A stretch of DNA of 64,000 nucleotides, taken from Paracamarosporium sp. OC-R06-R3. Its lineage: Eukaryota > Ascomycota > Dothideomycetes > Pleosporales > Didymosphaeriaceae. Every line of letters starts with the position of its first letter. Within the stretch, counting starts at the first letter, position 1. The notes below the pieces were generated by a model. The model saw nothing but the letters and a program-made list of their open reading frames with translations. It had not been told where the DNA came from and did no database searches. Position numbers and translations under genes: made by a program. Location of the stretch: NCBI GenBank assembly GCA_019828545.1, contig JACVRA010000202.1, positions 62,001 to 126,000 on the forward strand, read 5' to 3'. This document shows, piece by piece, positions 42,141 to 53,211 of the stretch.

Positions 42141-44008
42141 ATGGCTGTGGAACAAACACCTGGCTATGATGCTGAGAAGGGTACCGCCCCACCTCGTCTA
42201 GATTCGAGTTCCGAGGATGGAGTGGTTTTGGGAGAAAATGGCAAGCTCAAGCGTGGTCTGCAAGGTCGTCACATGCAGATGATCGCAATTGGTGGTGTTA
42301 TCGGTGCCGGTCTTTTTGTCGGATCAGGTAGTGCGCTCTCCAAAGGAGGCCCGGCTAGTGTTGTAAGTACTTGCAGACTGATTGCGACGGCTCTTAGCAG
42401 GCATTGACAATTCGATATAGTTGATCTGTTTCATGCTGATCGGAATCATGATTATGCTCATGATGCAAGCGCTCGCGGAGATGGCCGTCGTATACCCAGT
42501 GAACGGCGCCTTTTACCAATACATCGTGCGTTTTGTCGACCCCTCATGGTAAGCCGCATTACGCCCTACATACGCCCTGCATAACAGGATCGAGCTGACC
42601 TTCGAACAGGGGATTCGCAATGGGCTGGGAATATGCCATCCAATGGCTTACAATGTTGCCTTTCGAAATTACCGCAGCGGCTATCACGATCGAGTTCTGG
42701 GGACACTACAATATCGCGATCTGGATTGCCGTCTTCTTGACTGTTCTCGCAGTCGTGCAGATCTTTGGAGTTCGCGGCTATGGAGAAGTGGAGTTCGTTC
42801 TGAGTATCATCAAGATCACCGCATGCATTGGTTTCATCATCTTTGGCATCATCGTCAACTGCGGAGGCGTTCCGACCGATAACCGTGGGTACATCGGCGC
42901 CCGATACTGGCATGCTCCCGAAGCAGCTTTCCGCAATGGGTTCAAAGGATTCTGTTCCGTCTTCGTCACTGCTTCGTTTGCCTATGGAGGTACAGAGATG
43001 ACTGGTCTTGCTGCTGCCGAGGCCGCGAATCCGAAGCGCGACATCCCAAGGGCGACGAGACAAGTCTTCTGGCGTATCTTTTTCTTCTACGTCGTCAACT
43101 TGTTCATCCTTGGTCTTATCATCCCCGCAAGTTCGGATGTACTGCTCTCCTCGTCTGGCGCCAACACCAAGGCCTCGCCGTTCGTGCTTGCTATCACAAT
43201 GGCTGGTGTCAAGGGTCTGCCTTCCGTTTTCAACGCTGTGATCACGATATCTGTCATCTCCGTCGCAAACTCGGCAACCTATGCATCGACCCGTACCATC
43301 CAGGCCATGGCTTCTCAAGGTATGGCGCCACAATTTTTGGCTAAGGTCGACGGAAAAGGTCGTCCCATGCCCACAATTATCCTACAACTCCTCTTTGGTC
43401 TTTTGGCTTTCATCAACGAAGCCTCCAGCACTGGAGACAAGGTTTTCACCTGGCTTCTTGCCCTCTCTGGTATCGCCAACTTCTTCATCTACGGCAGTAT
43501 CTGTCTCGCACACATCCGATTCAGACAAGCATGGAAGCTCTCAGGCCACTCCGTCGATGAGCTTCCCTACAAGGCATCATTCGGTATCATCGGTAGCTAC
43601 GCTTGTGTGGTGCTCAACATCATCTGTTTGATGGCATCATTTTACTCCAGTCTCTATGTATGTCGCTTCCTAACATATTTTCGCAAATCTTTACTGACAT
43701 TAACATAGCCCCTTGGTGGTGAACCCGATGCAGAAGTCTTCTTCCAAGGTTATATCGCGCTTCCGCTCATCATTCTTCTCTATGTAATGTGGAAGGGTTG
43801 GGCGTGGACTCGTTACCCTTCGCATCGTCGCCTCTGGGTTCCCATCTCGGAGATTAACGTCCTGGAGGGTATGCGCGAGGAGCAGCGGGCAATTTCTGGT
43901 GAAGGTGTGTCGGAGGATGCGAGGAGGGCCAGCATCACGGAAATGCAGAAGGAGAAGAAGACTGGGCCTCTAGCGTTTGCTAGGCGCATGATCCGAGGAC
44001 TGATTTAG
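42141..44008 (+). CDS. amino acid permease, AAT/YAT family (general amino acid permease type)
   Basis: Four exons: 42141-42362, 42421-42548, 42610-43657 and 43709-44008, giving 565 aa. Introns are 58, 61 and 51 bp, canonical and in phase. This is a proton-coupled plasma-membrane amino acid importer of the APC superfamily. Evidence: a polar N-terminus; the first-helix signature [20 protein letters not shown] (residues about 51-70); about twelve hydrophobic segments; the family motifs [27 protein letters not shown] and [19 protein letters not shown]; and a cytosolic tail with charged residues. The tail lacks a clear di-acidic end. The length is normal for the family. Substrate range cannot be set from sequence; GAP1/INDA1-like permeases are the closest in style. 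A TATA box lies at about 42072-42079 with a pyrimidine-rich leader. The Zn2Cys6 regulator is transcribed away from it, 2.6 kb upstream. Confidence 0.9.
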
Positions 44009-46559
44009 ATGTGGAGGAACAGGAAGCTGGAGTATACATGATGGCCATTCCAGCTTCGATAGGTCAGTAGTCCAAGCACTTTAACAATTGCAACGGACAT
44101 CAAAAAGGGCTGTCGTGCTCCCTTAACTTACTCGGTTGGTGGTGCATCGTCTGCTTAATCTGTGAAGCATATCGAGCACCCCAGTCACCGATCAGAAATA
44201 CCTTTAGTCTTCGCACAAATCCTAAACATTGTACCACCTTTTGTCTTTCCACCCGTTCTTCCGTGCTAGTTTTATCCTATAGTGTCTCGGCCCGCCAGAC
44301 TGTTCCCATTGTTGCCCCTGGACGATATTCCTTCCGTTCCTGTAAAGCAGGAACAACTCTTTTATTCCCCCGCATTGTTTCCGCCTTCCAAGTCATGTGG
44401 ACGCTCGAGGTTCGTTCGTGTGCGGTCTTGCGGAGGAGACGATCTCAAGAAAGTTAGGCGAAGAAGAGGATTCAGTCGCGGTACCGGGCCTAGAGAAGCG
44501 CCATCGGCTTTTCGTTATTGTTTTGAACACATGATTTTTCTGGGTATCTCATGTTAGCCGCTCTTCTTGGGTGAGTTAATGCGATGTATTGCGTGCCACA
44601 CTACGCTGAACGTACGAGGGGTTTCCCGGTGGTATCTCGGTTGACAGGCGGGGCAGTTCACCCTACGGGTCGGACTGCTTGAGCAGTGGGTTGACTCGCC
44701 GTGGTAGAAGGCGCGGAGGGAGAGCCGTTGTCTGCGATGGCGCGAGACTGTGAAGTCAAGCGCAGCAGGCCGCTCGCTCGTCAAACGACAAACAGTAGCA
44801 ACCCCACACAACGGCCTAGTTTAGGGCTGCCATTATCACAGAGCAACATTGTAGGTGTTGTTGTATCACGCTCCTCCCAATGCCGATGTAATAGGCTTTA
44901 TTTCAGTCTCGAGGATCCAAATCCTCGAGTAGCCAGTGCGACATGTTGAACGCCATTTTGCAGTGTGTTGATTCATTTGTACTTGTACCTGATATCCAGC
45001 GCTTGCGCATAACATACCTGCATCAGAGTCTCATACGACACTTTGTTGGATACACATGCTTTTGCTATCGCAAACAATCCTTCCTCAAGACAAAAATCAG
45101 ATGTCTTTGTCGTCAGTGGCTCAACCATAGCACCAGTTTTCAGTCTGTCAACGAAATCCTTCAGCACTGCTTCAATGTTCCTCCCATGCTTTCTGGCAAC
45201 AGCAGCAGTAACATCGCGTCTTCCTGGGTCAAACAGATAGTGTTCGAATTCAATATCAGTAGACAACTGCTCTGCACACAACCGCCCTGACCTGACGAAA
45301 CACGGAGTTGATGTTGTCCCATTGTTTATTCCGTGCCTATTCCCGTGACTTGCCATGCCCGTTCCAGGTTTTGGTATCCTCCTCTCTTCTTCGATCGTGT
45401 TCGGTTATGAGCGGCGATTTCCGTACGTTAATATGCCGGTCATCAGTATCGCCGTGGGCCCTCTTCCATCAGCATGCTGTCGTAATTGGCCGTCGTTCGT
45501 ATTGTTCGGATCGAACCTCGCAACAGGACTGGGAAGTATTCGCGGCAGCGAAGGAAGGGGTGGGAGCGCATGTTATTTACGAGTCAAAGAGTCGGGAGTC
45601 GCATCTTTCAACAGGAATACGGCGGTGGGCACTGCGTGTTGTTAGTGAAGGCCGTGGTGAGGTCCGGAATCGGAGCCACGACTCGAAGTGCCGCTCAATG
45701 TATTGAATGTCTGACTTTGTGGGCTAATGTTTCCGTAATTCCGCTCAACTAGCATGTCGCAAGCAAGTAGATCGAAGTTCAGTGCCGTCGCGACTGACGA
45801 GGCCGGGGTTGCAGGTTCTTTCTACTGCAAGCACTGCCATGGGTGCCCTCACAATCACAACTTACGAAGCTCACAGCCGCCGTCAACAAAAAACTAGCTA
45901 TAGCATGATTAAGCTCGATTTTTCTGGATATGTTCAATTTTCTTTCTTGCGACGTCCCACCCCATCCGTATTTGAGGCCGTTGTTGCACGACGAACATCT
46001 ACCACGATGGAGATATACAAATTTCTGGTTCCTCCTTGTATTCCATAACGGTGGTTACTCTCTTCGAGTTGTTCCAAAGCTAGGCTTACACAACGAGCAG
46101 AGTCAGGGTCGCCATGACCTGAAGCGCCCACACGAGTGCCATCACATGGAGCTGTAGGGCATATGATGTAGTATCAAGGCGCAAGTTTCCATTTTGGTTT
46201 ACTGGTTGGCATTGATATTCTTGCTGCAGGCTTGTAGGCGGCGGTTGGAACACTGGTCATGAAACAGCCCGGGGCTGCAGTTTGGCAGGGCCGCTCATTT
46301 GCAAAGTCCAACGGAGGGTAGATACACAGGGATCCTAGGAAAATTCGAAGATCTCGTTGCAGGGCGTGGGGTAGGTGTGTTCCTGAGGAAATGGTACACA
46401 CTGCTGGGGGTGCGTCGAAGTAACCTCACTCAACACAGCCCAAGATCTCAATACACGTTGAAAAAAACACTCTTTTGCCATCTATATCAACTCTATAGCA
46501 TCTCCTTGAACTTTGATGGGGCCTGGACGCTGCAGTGCTGCAGTGCCGACCTTCCACGT
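44009..46559. other. gap after permease 1, no supported gene
   Basis: Overlapping short frames of up to 132 codons on both strands (for example 44943-45290 + and 44973-45356 -). None has splice or motif support. Confidence 0.45.
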
Positions 46560-46810
46560 TCATTGATGACCCCACCGTCACCACGACATCCACCCAACCA
46601 CCCCCGGCCCTCACCCAGAACCCTACCTTCGGCCACACCTTCACCCGCGTCCGGAGGCCTTCCCGTGACCATCACATGACTTTTAGCGCCTCGCTTGTCG
46701 CTTGGCGGCTTCTGTCTATATAAGCCTGCTCCCCTCGTGTCTCCTTCTACTCTCCACCCGTCCTTTCCGTTCTCTTTGGTGTCTTCGGTCGCTAATTTGA
46801 ATGTGAACAG
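46560..46810 (+). promoter_or_regulatory. TATA promoter and CT-rich start region (copy 3 of 3)
   Basis: CTATATAAGCCTGC at 46716-46729 is followed by about 50 bp of C/T-rich sequence and by GTCGCTAATTTGAATGTGAACAG, a branch/acceptor pair very like the one in copy 1 (CTCGCTAACTTATTGGCGTGGACAG). CCCGTGACC and CATGAC lie about 40-50 bp upstream of the TATA box, as in copy 2. The core promoter and leader intron end therefore appear duplicated at 6.1, 8.7 and 46.7 kb. Confidence 0.6.
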
Positions 46811-46817
46811 GGACACT

Positions 46818-46837
46818 GGGGGCGCTTCGGCGCCCCC
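46818..46837 (+). repeat. perfect GC hairpin with TTCG loop
   Basis: GGGGGCGC at 46818-46825 and GCGCCCCC at 46830-46837 flank TTCG: an eight-base-pair GC stem with the exceptionally stable UUCG tetraloop if transcribed. It begins eight bases after the putative leader-intron acceptor. Confidence 0.9.
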
Positions 46838-46937
46838 GCTGCCTAGCAGCATTGAATGCCTGATTCTCAGGATACAATTTTTGGAAGGGTCGTGTGCTTG
46901 GGTGACACAGTACGATGAAGACTATTCTGAGTACGAC

Positions 46938-47429
46938 ATGCCTCTGCAGTTCAGTGTTCGCGCTCCGACCCCATCTTCATTGACTGTCATGGCTGCTAGC
47001 TGTGCTTTCGAGGAAGAGCTTACTGGAAGTGTTGTCTGCTGTGCTGTCTTTGTCTATTGTTGTTGTTGGGCTGTTGTGGTGAGGCTGCCATGTAAGACCT
47101 CGCTCAAACTTTGCCGTACAGGAAGTTATCGCTATCTAGATGTTGTTGCCTTATCTGTCAAGCGAACTCAAGCGTGTTGCTGTTCTGTTTTGATGCAATG
47201 TCCCGCCAGTCTGTCAACCGCCGTACTTCACAACCCCGTCGCGCCCGAAGACAGCAGCACTTCCAGAAACACACACCGCCAGCTCACCTTGCCCTCAACC
47301 CACGTTATGTATGTTGACTTGTCCCCTCAGGTAATCCGCAATATAACCTTTTCTCAACTTGCAGATACACGCACACCTGAACAACGACAAGCCCAGCTTG
47401 AATCGTCTTCCACACCTGACAATGCCTGA
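46938..47429 (+). CDS. possible 163-aa ORF downstream of promoter copy 3
   Basis: The frame is open from 46695 and the first ATG is at 46938. It has a cysteine-rich hydrophobic stretch (VVCCAVFVYCCCWAVVV) and ends TPEQRQAQLESSSTPDNA. A GTAATC...CTTGCAG pair near 47333-47365 may be an intron that shifts the tail into another frame continuing to 47625. No family is recognised. Confidence 0.3.
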   Translation: MPLQFSVRAPTPSSLTVMAASCAFEEELTGSVVCCAVFVYCCCWAVVVRLPCKTSLKLCRTGSYRYLDVVALSVKRTQACCCSVLMQCPASLSTAVLHNPVAPEDSSTSRNTHRQLTLPSTHVMYVDLSPQVIRNITFSQLADTRTPEQRQAQLESSSTPDNA

Positions 47430-48190
47430 GACAAAGTCTGTCCTCGCCGACACCGTCACAATCAAATTCATCTGTGCCAACTGTGAGTCAAGTGAGCACA
47501 AACTTCGTACCGCCATCACTGACTCCATACCACAACCTAGGCGGCAAAGAAAGCGAAAACAAGAGCGTAAAACGCAGCCCATTGCCGCAATGGGGTCTCC
47601 AGTGTTCGCACTGTGGTGGACATAACGGGATCGGTCAGTATACCCAGATCGACGAATATGTATTGGTCACGATATCACAGTAGTGGTGACATGGGCATGC
47701 AACTGAGGGAAGATGCAAGAAGTGTTGAGGGGTACAACTCATATTGGGCTGTCTCTGGATTGTTTGCTTGCCGTAGAAGATGTTTCTGCACTATTGTAGC
47801 ATGAATGGAATCCTATCTGATACGACGGTGCTCTTTTGTTGCGCCGTGATGCGCCGTTTTGCGTCACAGAGATGCAGCTGTGAACTCAAATACCTCGCAA
47901 CCAACACCTTTTTCCAGAGTTTCAGTAGCGAAGTAGATCCACAAAGGCCTGGAGCTCTTCTGTAATGCGTAATAATACTCCGAATTGGCTGCAAACTCGA
48001 CAGCTCGTGGGTGCGATACCTCCTGTTGTCTCTACGTCTTCTGTTTTGAGAAGGCGCTTATGCCCTCACTGCTCGACTGTTTGCCGCGAAATCAACAACT
48101 GCTACTCTTTGTTGACGCCAAACAGTACCTCCCCCACCTCGCCTCCTTCTCGCCCTCGACCAATCTTTGTAATGTTATTGCTAGGCTTAA

Positions 48191-48382
48191 CTCCCCACTA
48201 CAGTACATGCCAGGTTTGCGAAAGAGTGGGCCCATCTACCTGATGAACTCAAACTGCGGATCCTGGAGTTTGGCCTCGTCACGCCGTTCGCTGGAACATG
48301 GCTGCACGAAGAATCAGCGCAGGACCACTTGCGGCGTTTTCTGCAGATGACCCCGAAGATAGCCAACCTTAAATCAGCGTAA
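48191..48382 (+). pseudogene. truncated F-box-like fragment
   Basis: A 63-codon open frame without a usable ATG contains WAHLPDELKLRILEFGLV, a good match to the F-box consensus (LPxELxxxIL), followed by HLRRFLQMTPKIANL, as in the short F-box proteins common in Dothideomycetes. It stops at TAA 48380-48382, right after the F-box. The usual C-terminal 150 or more residues are absent. An upstream exon may exist (GCTTAACTCC ... ATGCCAG acceptor near 48212). I read it as a remnant; a short functional SKP1-binding peptide is possible. Confidence 0.48.
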
Positions 48383-50069
48383 AGCTGACGTCTCGGTATC
48401 TATCAACATGGCGCGCGTTCTCTGCACGACGTAATCTCTCTCCGCACATGATTCAAAGTATCACTGTCTCGCGCCCGGTTCTGTGATCCCGATAGAGAGT
48501 TCGACTCACGGTCTGGCACCCGCCGCACTACTACTGATCGACTACAAGTCGGCCTTTAGAAGATGACGTCCTCGTTGTCTTGGTCTCCGAGTAAGTCTTG
48601 CGTCTCTGTTTCGACAGCAGCTTCAAATACTGCTAACTAACATTACGGGAGTAGACCGTTGGGGGACCAGTTCCTTATCACCATGGCTCTTCAAAAGACT
48701 TCACTCGCCGGACAAAACTGGGGTATGCTCGGTGCTAACCTCGTCGCGTTTCAGACGCACGAATATGCACCACCATATCCTTCAAACCTGTAGCCGCATC
48801 CTTGCAGTGGAAGCTGTGGATGATGGAGTCCAACTTGAGACGCGCTTCGTCAACGTCTTCTCCCCACCTATTGGCATTGATCCAAGAAGCTAACCTCAGG
48901 GTATATGCTCTTACGTAAAGGGCCCTTCCTGCTACCCAACAGCAGCCGGGTTAGGATAACAAGAGCCCCAAGCAAGATAACAGCCACCTCAACACCAGCC
49001 CATACTGCAAGATCAAGTCGCTTAACAGCCCGACCCATCCCGACAAGCCTTCTGTAGCGCCAGAAGCCTGGCTTTATCGAAAACGATCGACCTAGACCAG
49101 CGGATAGATGCAATGCTACCTCCTGACATCGAGACCGCGACGATACAAAGCACACGCCGTGCGCACCGCGGAAGTGAAGAGGGCAATACTAAGGAGGGGA
49201 TACTTGCTGAGAACGAAGTGCTGCTCGTAACGATACAACCGTAACAAGACTAAAGCCCAAGTAACAACAACAACGACCAGCGCAAGGAGAAACCTAAGTG
49301 TACTCTACTCGAAGTTCAAAGCACACACGCCTTCTTCAGTGTTTACAACGCCCTACTGGTAAGCAACGCAGGGCTTACGAGTACCAGACTCGTCCAGATA
49401 CTACCACACGAATGACCGACCAAATCTGACGTTTACGATCCTTCCACGATGGCCCAACTAAGTCGTGGAGACTGGTTATACCGCGCTCCGCCTGACAGTG
49501 GAGGGTACACAATAGCAATATCGGGAATATTGCAGCCGATCTTCTTCTTCGAGAGTAAGCCGTTTCCGCGCAACCTCCAGCGGTTGACGGAATCTTCGGG
49601 ATTGAAGATATGTATTTAAGAACAAGTCGAGCTAGTTACAATCGCCTGCACGCATTACAATCTTCGCAGTTGCAAACCCGATTTCAAAGGGGGAGAGGAT
49701 TTGGAAAAGAAGCACCGGAGGGGAAGCTGGCACAGGAAAGAGAGGTAGATTAAGACATCAGTTGAGATGAGGTTATGCTGTGGGTTATTGATACATTGGG
49801 CGGAGAAGTACGTGGAGGAATATGGAGGGTATATACATAAATCGAAGGGTAAATGAGATGTTCAGGTAGGCTGTGTACTTTATGTTCTTGATGCAGCGTA
49901 TTTCATGCGTACTGTGGAAAGAACGACTATGTGAATAGGTGCATATCAAGAAGACTTGTCAAGATGGACTTCGGTGTATTCGTCTTACAGTAACAGACTC
50001 GCAGCATGCTAGAATGAGCTCTTACTTCATCCGACCCCCAAAGCACCTCTCCAGTCTCTGAAGCTATCT
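48383..50069. other. gap before permease 2, no supported gene
   Basis: Only one minus-strand frame of note (49155-48868, 95 codons with a hydrophobic stretch), not supported by other signals. Confidence 0.5.
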
Positions 50070-51946
50070 TCACAATTCATCGTCACGCTTAGCTTTCTTC
50101 TTCTGGAATGTAATCGTGTGCCAAATATCCGTCCACAACCCCAGCGGCGGATCAATACTCGCCTCATACGCATCAATCTTCGGCCGTTCCCACACCAAGT
50201 CCGCCTCCTCGGGCTTGACGAAAGGCGTTCTCTTCCACAGCTTAAACCCAGTCCACAACACAATATCAATGAAACACATGGCGTAATACGTCATGAACGT
50301 ACCCACATCGAACTCGTAGAACGTCGCATACCCATAGATCGCCAGTGTGACGGAAAATAAGATCAGACCGGCGATAGCGACGTATGGCTGGCCCCAGCCT
50401 TTGTATGGGAGAGAATTGCGGTCGTACCCTTGGACCTTGAGCGCCCGGTAGAAGCATAGGTAGATGGTGCACATAATGATGTAGTTCATTAGTTGGGCGG
50501 CTTGGGTTACGTTTGCGAGCCATTTCACGCCTTCAGAGGCGGCGCGGCCGACGGAGAGGAAGCCGAGGAAGGGGAAAACCATGGTTACGAGGAAGCAGTA
50601 GATGGGGACACCGGCGCGGGTGGTTTTCTGGAGGAAGCTGGGGGCGTGGCCGTCGAGGGAGAGGGAGTAGAGAGTGCGGGTTGCGCAGTAGACGTAGGAA
50701 TTACCTGGTTTTCGTTAACATTCAGCCTTTGTGTTGCATATGCTGGGACTGCCTGGAGAAATTGTCATCGGACGTACCTGCTGAGAAGATGGACGTCACC
50801 ATCAGCGCATTCGTCAAATCGGGTAACACGGAAATGCCCATGTTCTTCATCGCGATAACATACGGGCTACTAGCGCCGGTTCCAGTATCTCCAGCATCAA
50901 GCAGTCCTACAAGAGTAGGATCGTTGTAGGGCAAAATGATGCCAACGCAGAGCGATCCTAGGATAAAGAACAAACCGAATCGGAAGTACATAGTTTTGAA
51001 AGCCGTTTTGATCGTCTTGCGAGGGTAGATTGCTTCTCCTGCGACCATGGCGACGTACTCGGGGCCCACACATGTGAAACTAGCTTGGAAGAATGCACCT
51101 AGGAAACCTTCAAAACGACCCAAGGAGCCTGTGTGTATGTATTCGGCGAAAGATCCGGGGTTCTTCCAGTAGCGAAAGCCGTATGCGTCTTTTTTGGGAT
51201 TACCGCCAACCTGAGTTGTCAGCTTCGCTTTGTTTGGTGGAGTCGGAGCGCTTGCGTACCATCGTCACGAAGGTGAAGCAGAACAGCATGAAGATGAGGA
51301 TTACTTTGCCAGAAGCCCTTCGCGAATTAGTAGGGGTCTTGGTTGTATGGGGGGAAATTCTTACAGCCAGAACTCGCTCTCTCCGTAGGCGCGGACGGCG
51401 AACAAGTTGATGACGGCGTATAGCACGATACAGGCGGCGACGACAGCAGCGACCGGGATGTCGTCTCTCCAGTAGGTCAGAACCAAATTAAGCGCCGAGA
51501 TCTCGAATGGAATCAAGACAGCCTCATAAAGCTGCATGTGTTAATTGTATTCCAGAATGAGACAAATTCCATACGAAGAAATTCCAGCCGGCCATGAACC
51601 CGTAGGACTCGTCGACCCATTTACTGCCCATTCTCACCCATCCTCCAACCACGGGCATGAAGACCGTCATCTCTGCCATGCAATTGTTGGCGAGCGCTAG
51701 AATCGAACAGTATACCGCGAAGGCGATGAACAGGCTGCCAGGACCACCCTCCACGAGACCCCATGCGATGGATACGAAAAGCGCAGTGCCGATTGAGCCC
51801 CCGATGGCGATCCATTGGATCTGGCGATTCGAAAGACGGCGATGAAGCCCCTCGACAACATCAGTAGTTTGGGCGATCTCGGTATTGGGGTCGTCGGCCG
51901 TATACGCAGGCGCCGTCTTCTCGGTGAAGCCTTCGTCTTTCGCCAT
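50070..51946 (-). CDS. amino acid permease, AAT/YAT family (dicarboxylic/DIP5-like style)
   Basis: Five exons (minus): 51946-51575, 51531-51365, 51317-51260, 51210-50778 and 50704-50070, giving 554 aa. Introns are 43, 47, 49 and 73 bp, canonical and in phase; exon 3 is only 58 nt. This is a plasma-membrane proton/amino acid symporter. Evidence: first-helix GGSIGTALFVSIAWGLVEGG (about residues 48-67); MPVVGGWVRMGSKWVD; PFEISALNLVLTYWRD; FTCVGPEYVAMVAGEA-YPRKTIKTAFKTMYFRF; CATRTLYSLSLDGHAP; and a charged cytosolic C-terminus with FQKKKAKRDDEL. GPEY-xMVxxEA-PR with KxAFKTMYxRF is the style of DIP5/SAM3-type permeases, so acidic amino acids or S-adenosylmethionine are candidate substrates. It converges with permease 1 across 6 kb but differs strongly from it, so it is not a recent duplicate. 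Confidence 0.9.
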
Positions 51947-53211
51947 GGTGTCAGGTACTTGGCGAAATACAAAAATGTGTTACCGGGGCACATGAAAAGT
52001 CGCGCATGGGGCCTGGTTTTAAGCGCACCTCGGGTCTGGGTCCTGTTATCTATGGGGGCGTTCCGCACTGCCAATCTGCATCAATGGAGTTGAAGATCAG
52101 GATCTTGTCCCACGCCAATGGGCCACAGAGAGAAGCCCGCGCGACAGGGCCTCGGAGCGGCATTCATATGTGATAGGTCCGGAGCGGGCGATGTGCATGC
52201 TCTTGCAGTAGAGCTATTCCGGTTGCAACTTAGCCGCTCACAAGAACGGCTCGTGGCAAAGTAGCGTGCGCGGTTTGAACGCCGCGATCGAGGGGTCGAC
52301 TCGATCTAGGATGGTGATTTGTGTGGAAGCGAAAATGTCGTACATGTTGGAGTCGCGATCGAACCATGGTGTTTGCGGTGGATCTGCATTGGTCGGCGCT
52401 TGGAGTAGAACTGGTGGCTGGGCTGGAAGCTTGGGGCGTGCGGGGGAACGTGGGGGCGGCAGGCAAGGGTTGACCCGCTGGGCGCTGACCATGACGTGAC
52501 CTTTTTCCTAACTAGAATATCTACTCAAGATATTATCTATGTACATATGGAATCAATCATGTAATTCAGTTTTTACGGTACTGTGGTGCAGGAACAGTCT
52601 GACCGCATGCAGATGCCCATCCTCTGCTGATGCTCCCAAGACGCCGCCTTGAACATGCCTGAATATGCTAAAAAATAACGACATCGCAACGATCTAGGTA
52701 GCCACAAAGCTTGGGATGTCCTTAGACGACTGCACTTACATTCTTTGAAGTTCGCATTCATTCACGTGACGAGCCGGTCATTCGCATTCTATCGCTTGTC
52801 CATTGCGTGAAGCCCAGCACAAAACTAGTGTAGTTTTTTTTTTGGAGCAGATGTCCTGCGGCTTCAGAAGCGCAATTTTTACCAACAAACATGGAGTTAA
52901 AGACGGGCATTCAATGACACCTGCTACACGTGGCCATTGACATTCGTTTTGCTGTTTGCTTTCCAGCACGAAAGCAGCAATCCGCACTTTACGTTGCATA
53001 GTACCGCTTGACATGCGTCACTACACGCATGCTCTCTTTATCCTTGATATCTTTCTTTCAGCCCTCTTAGTAGTGTTCCACGGCCCTCTGATTGCGGCGT
53101 TGCTCTTTGTCCTACCGATCAAATAACACCAGCGCGATTCCAGAACACCATAGCTCTCACGCCCTCTCACAATTACGCACATCTTACTTGACTTCTTTAC
53201 GCATCGCTACA
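51947..53211. other. intergenic: divergent promoters of permease 2 and the membrane-protein gene
   Basis: No supported gene. A small ATG frame at about 53013-53099 is hydrophobic and ends before the membrane-protein start. It could be an upstream ORF. Confidence 0.5.

Noticed and set aside
42566..43333. 255-codon minus-strand frame opposite permease 1
   Set aside because: It is the antisense shadow of a clear permease exon, with no independent start, splice or motif support.
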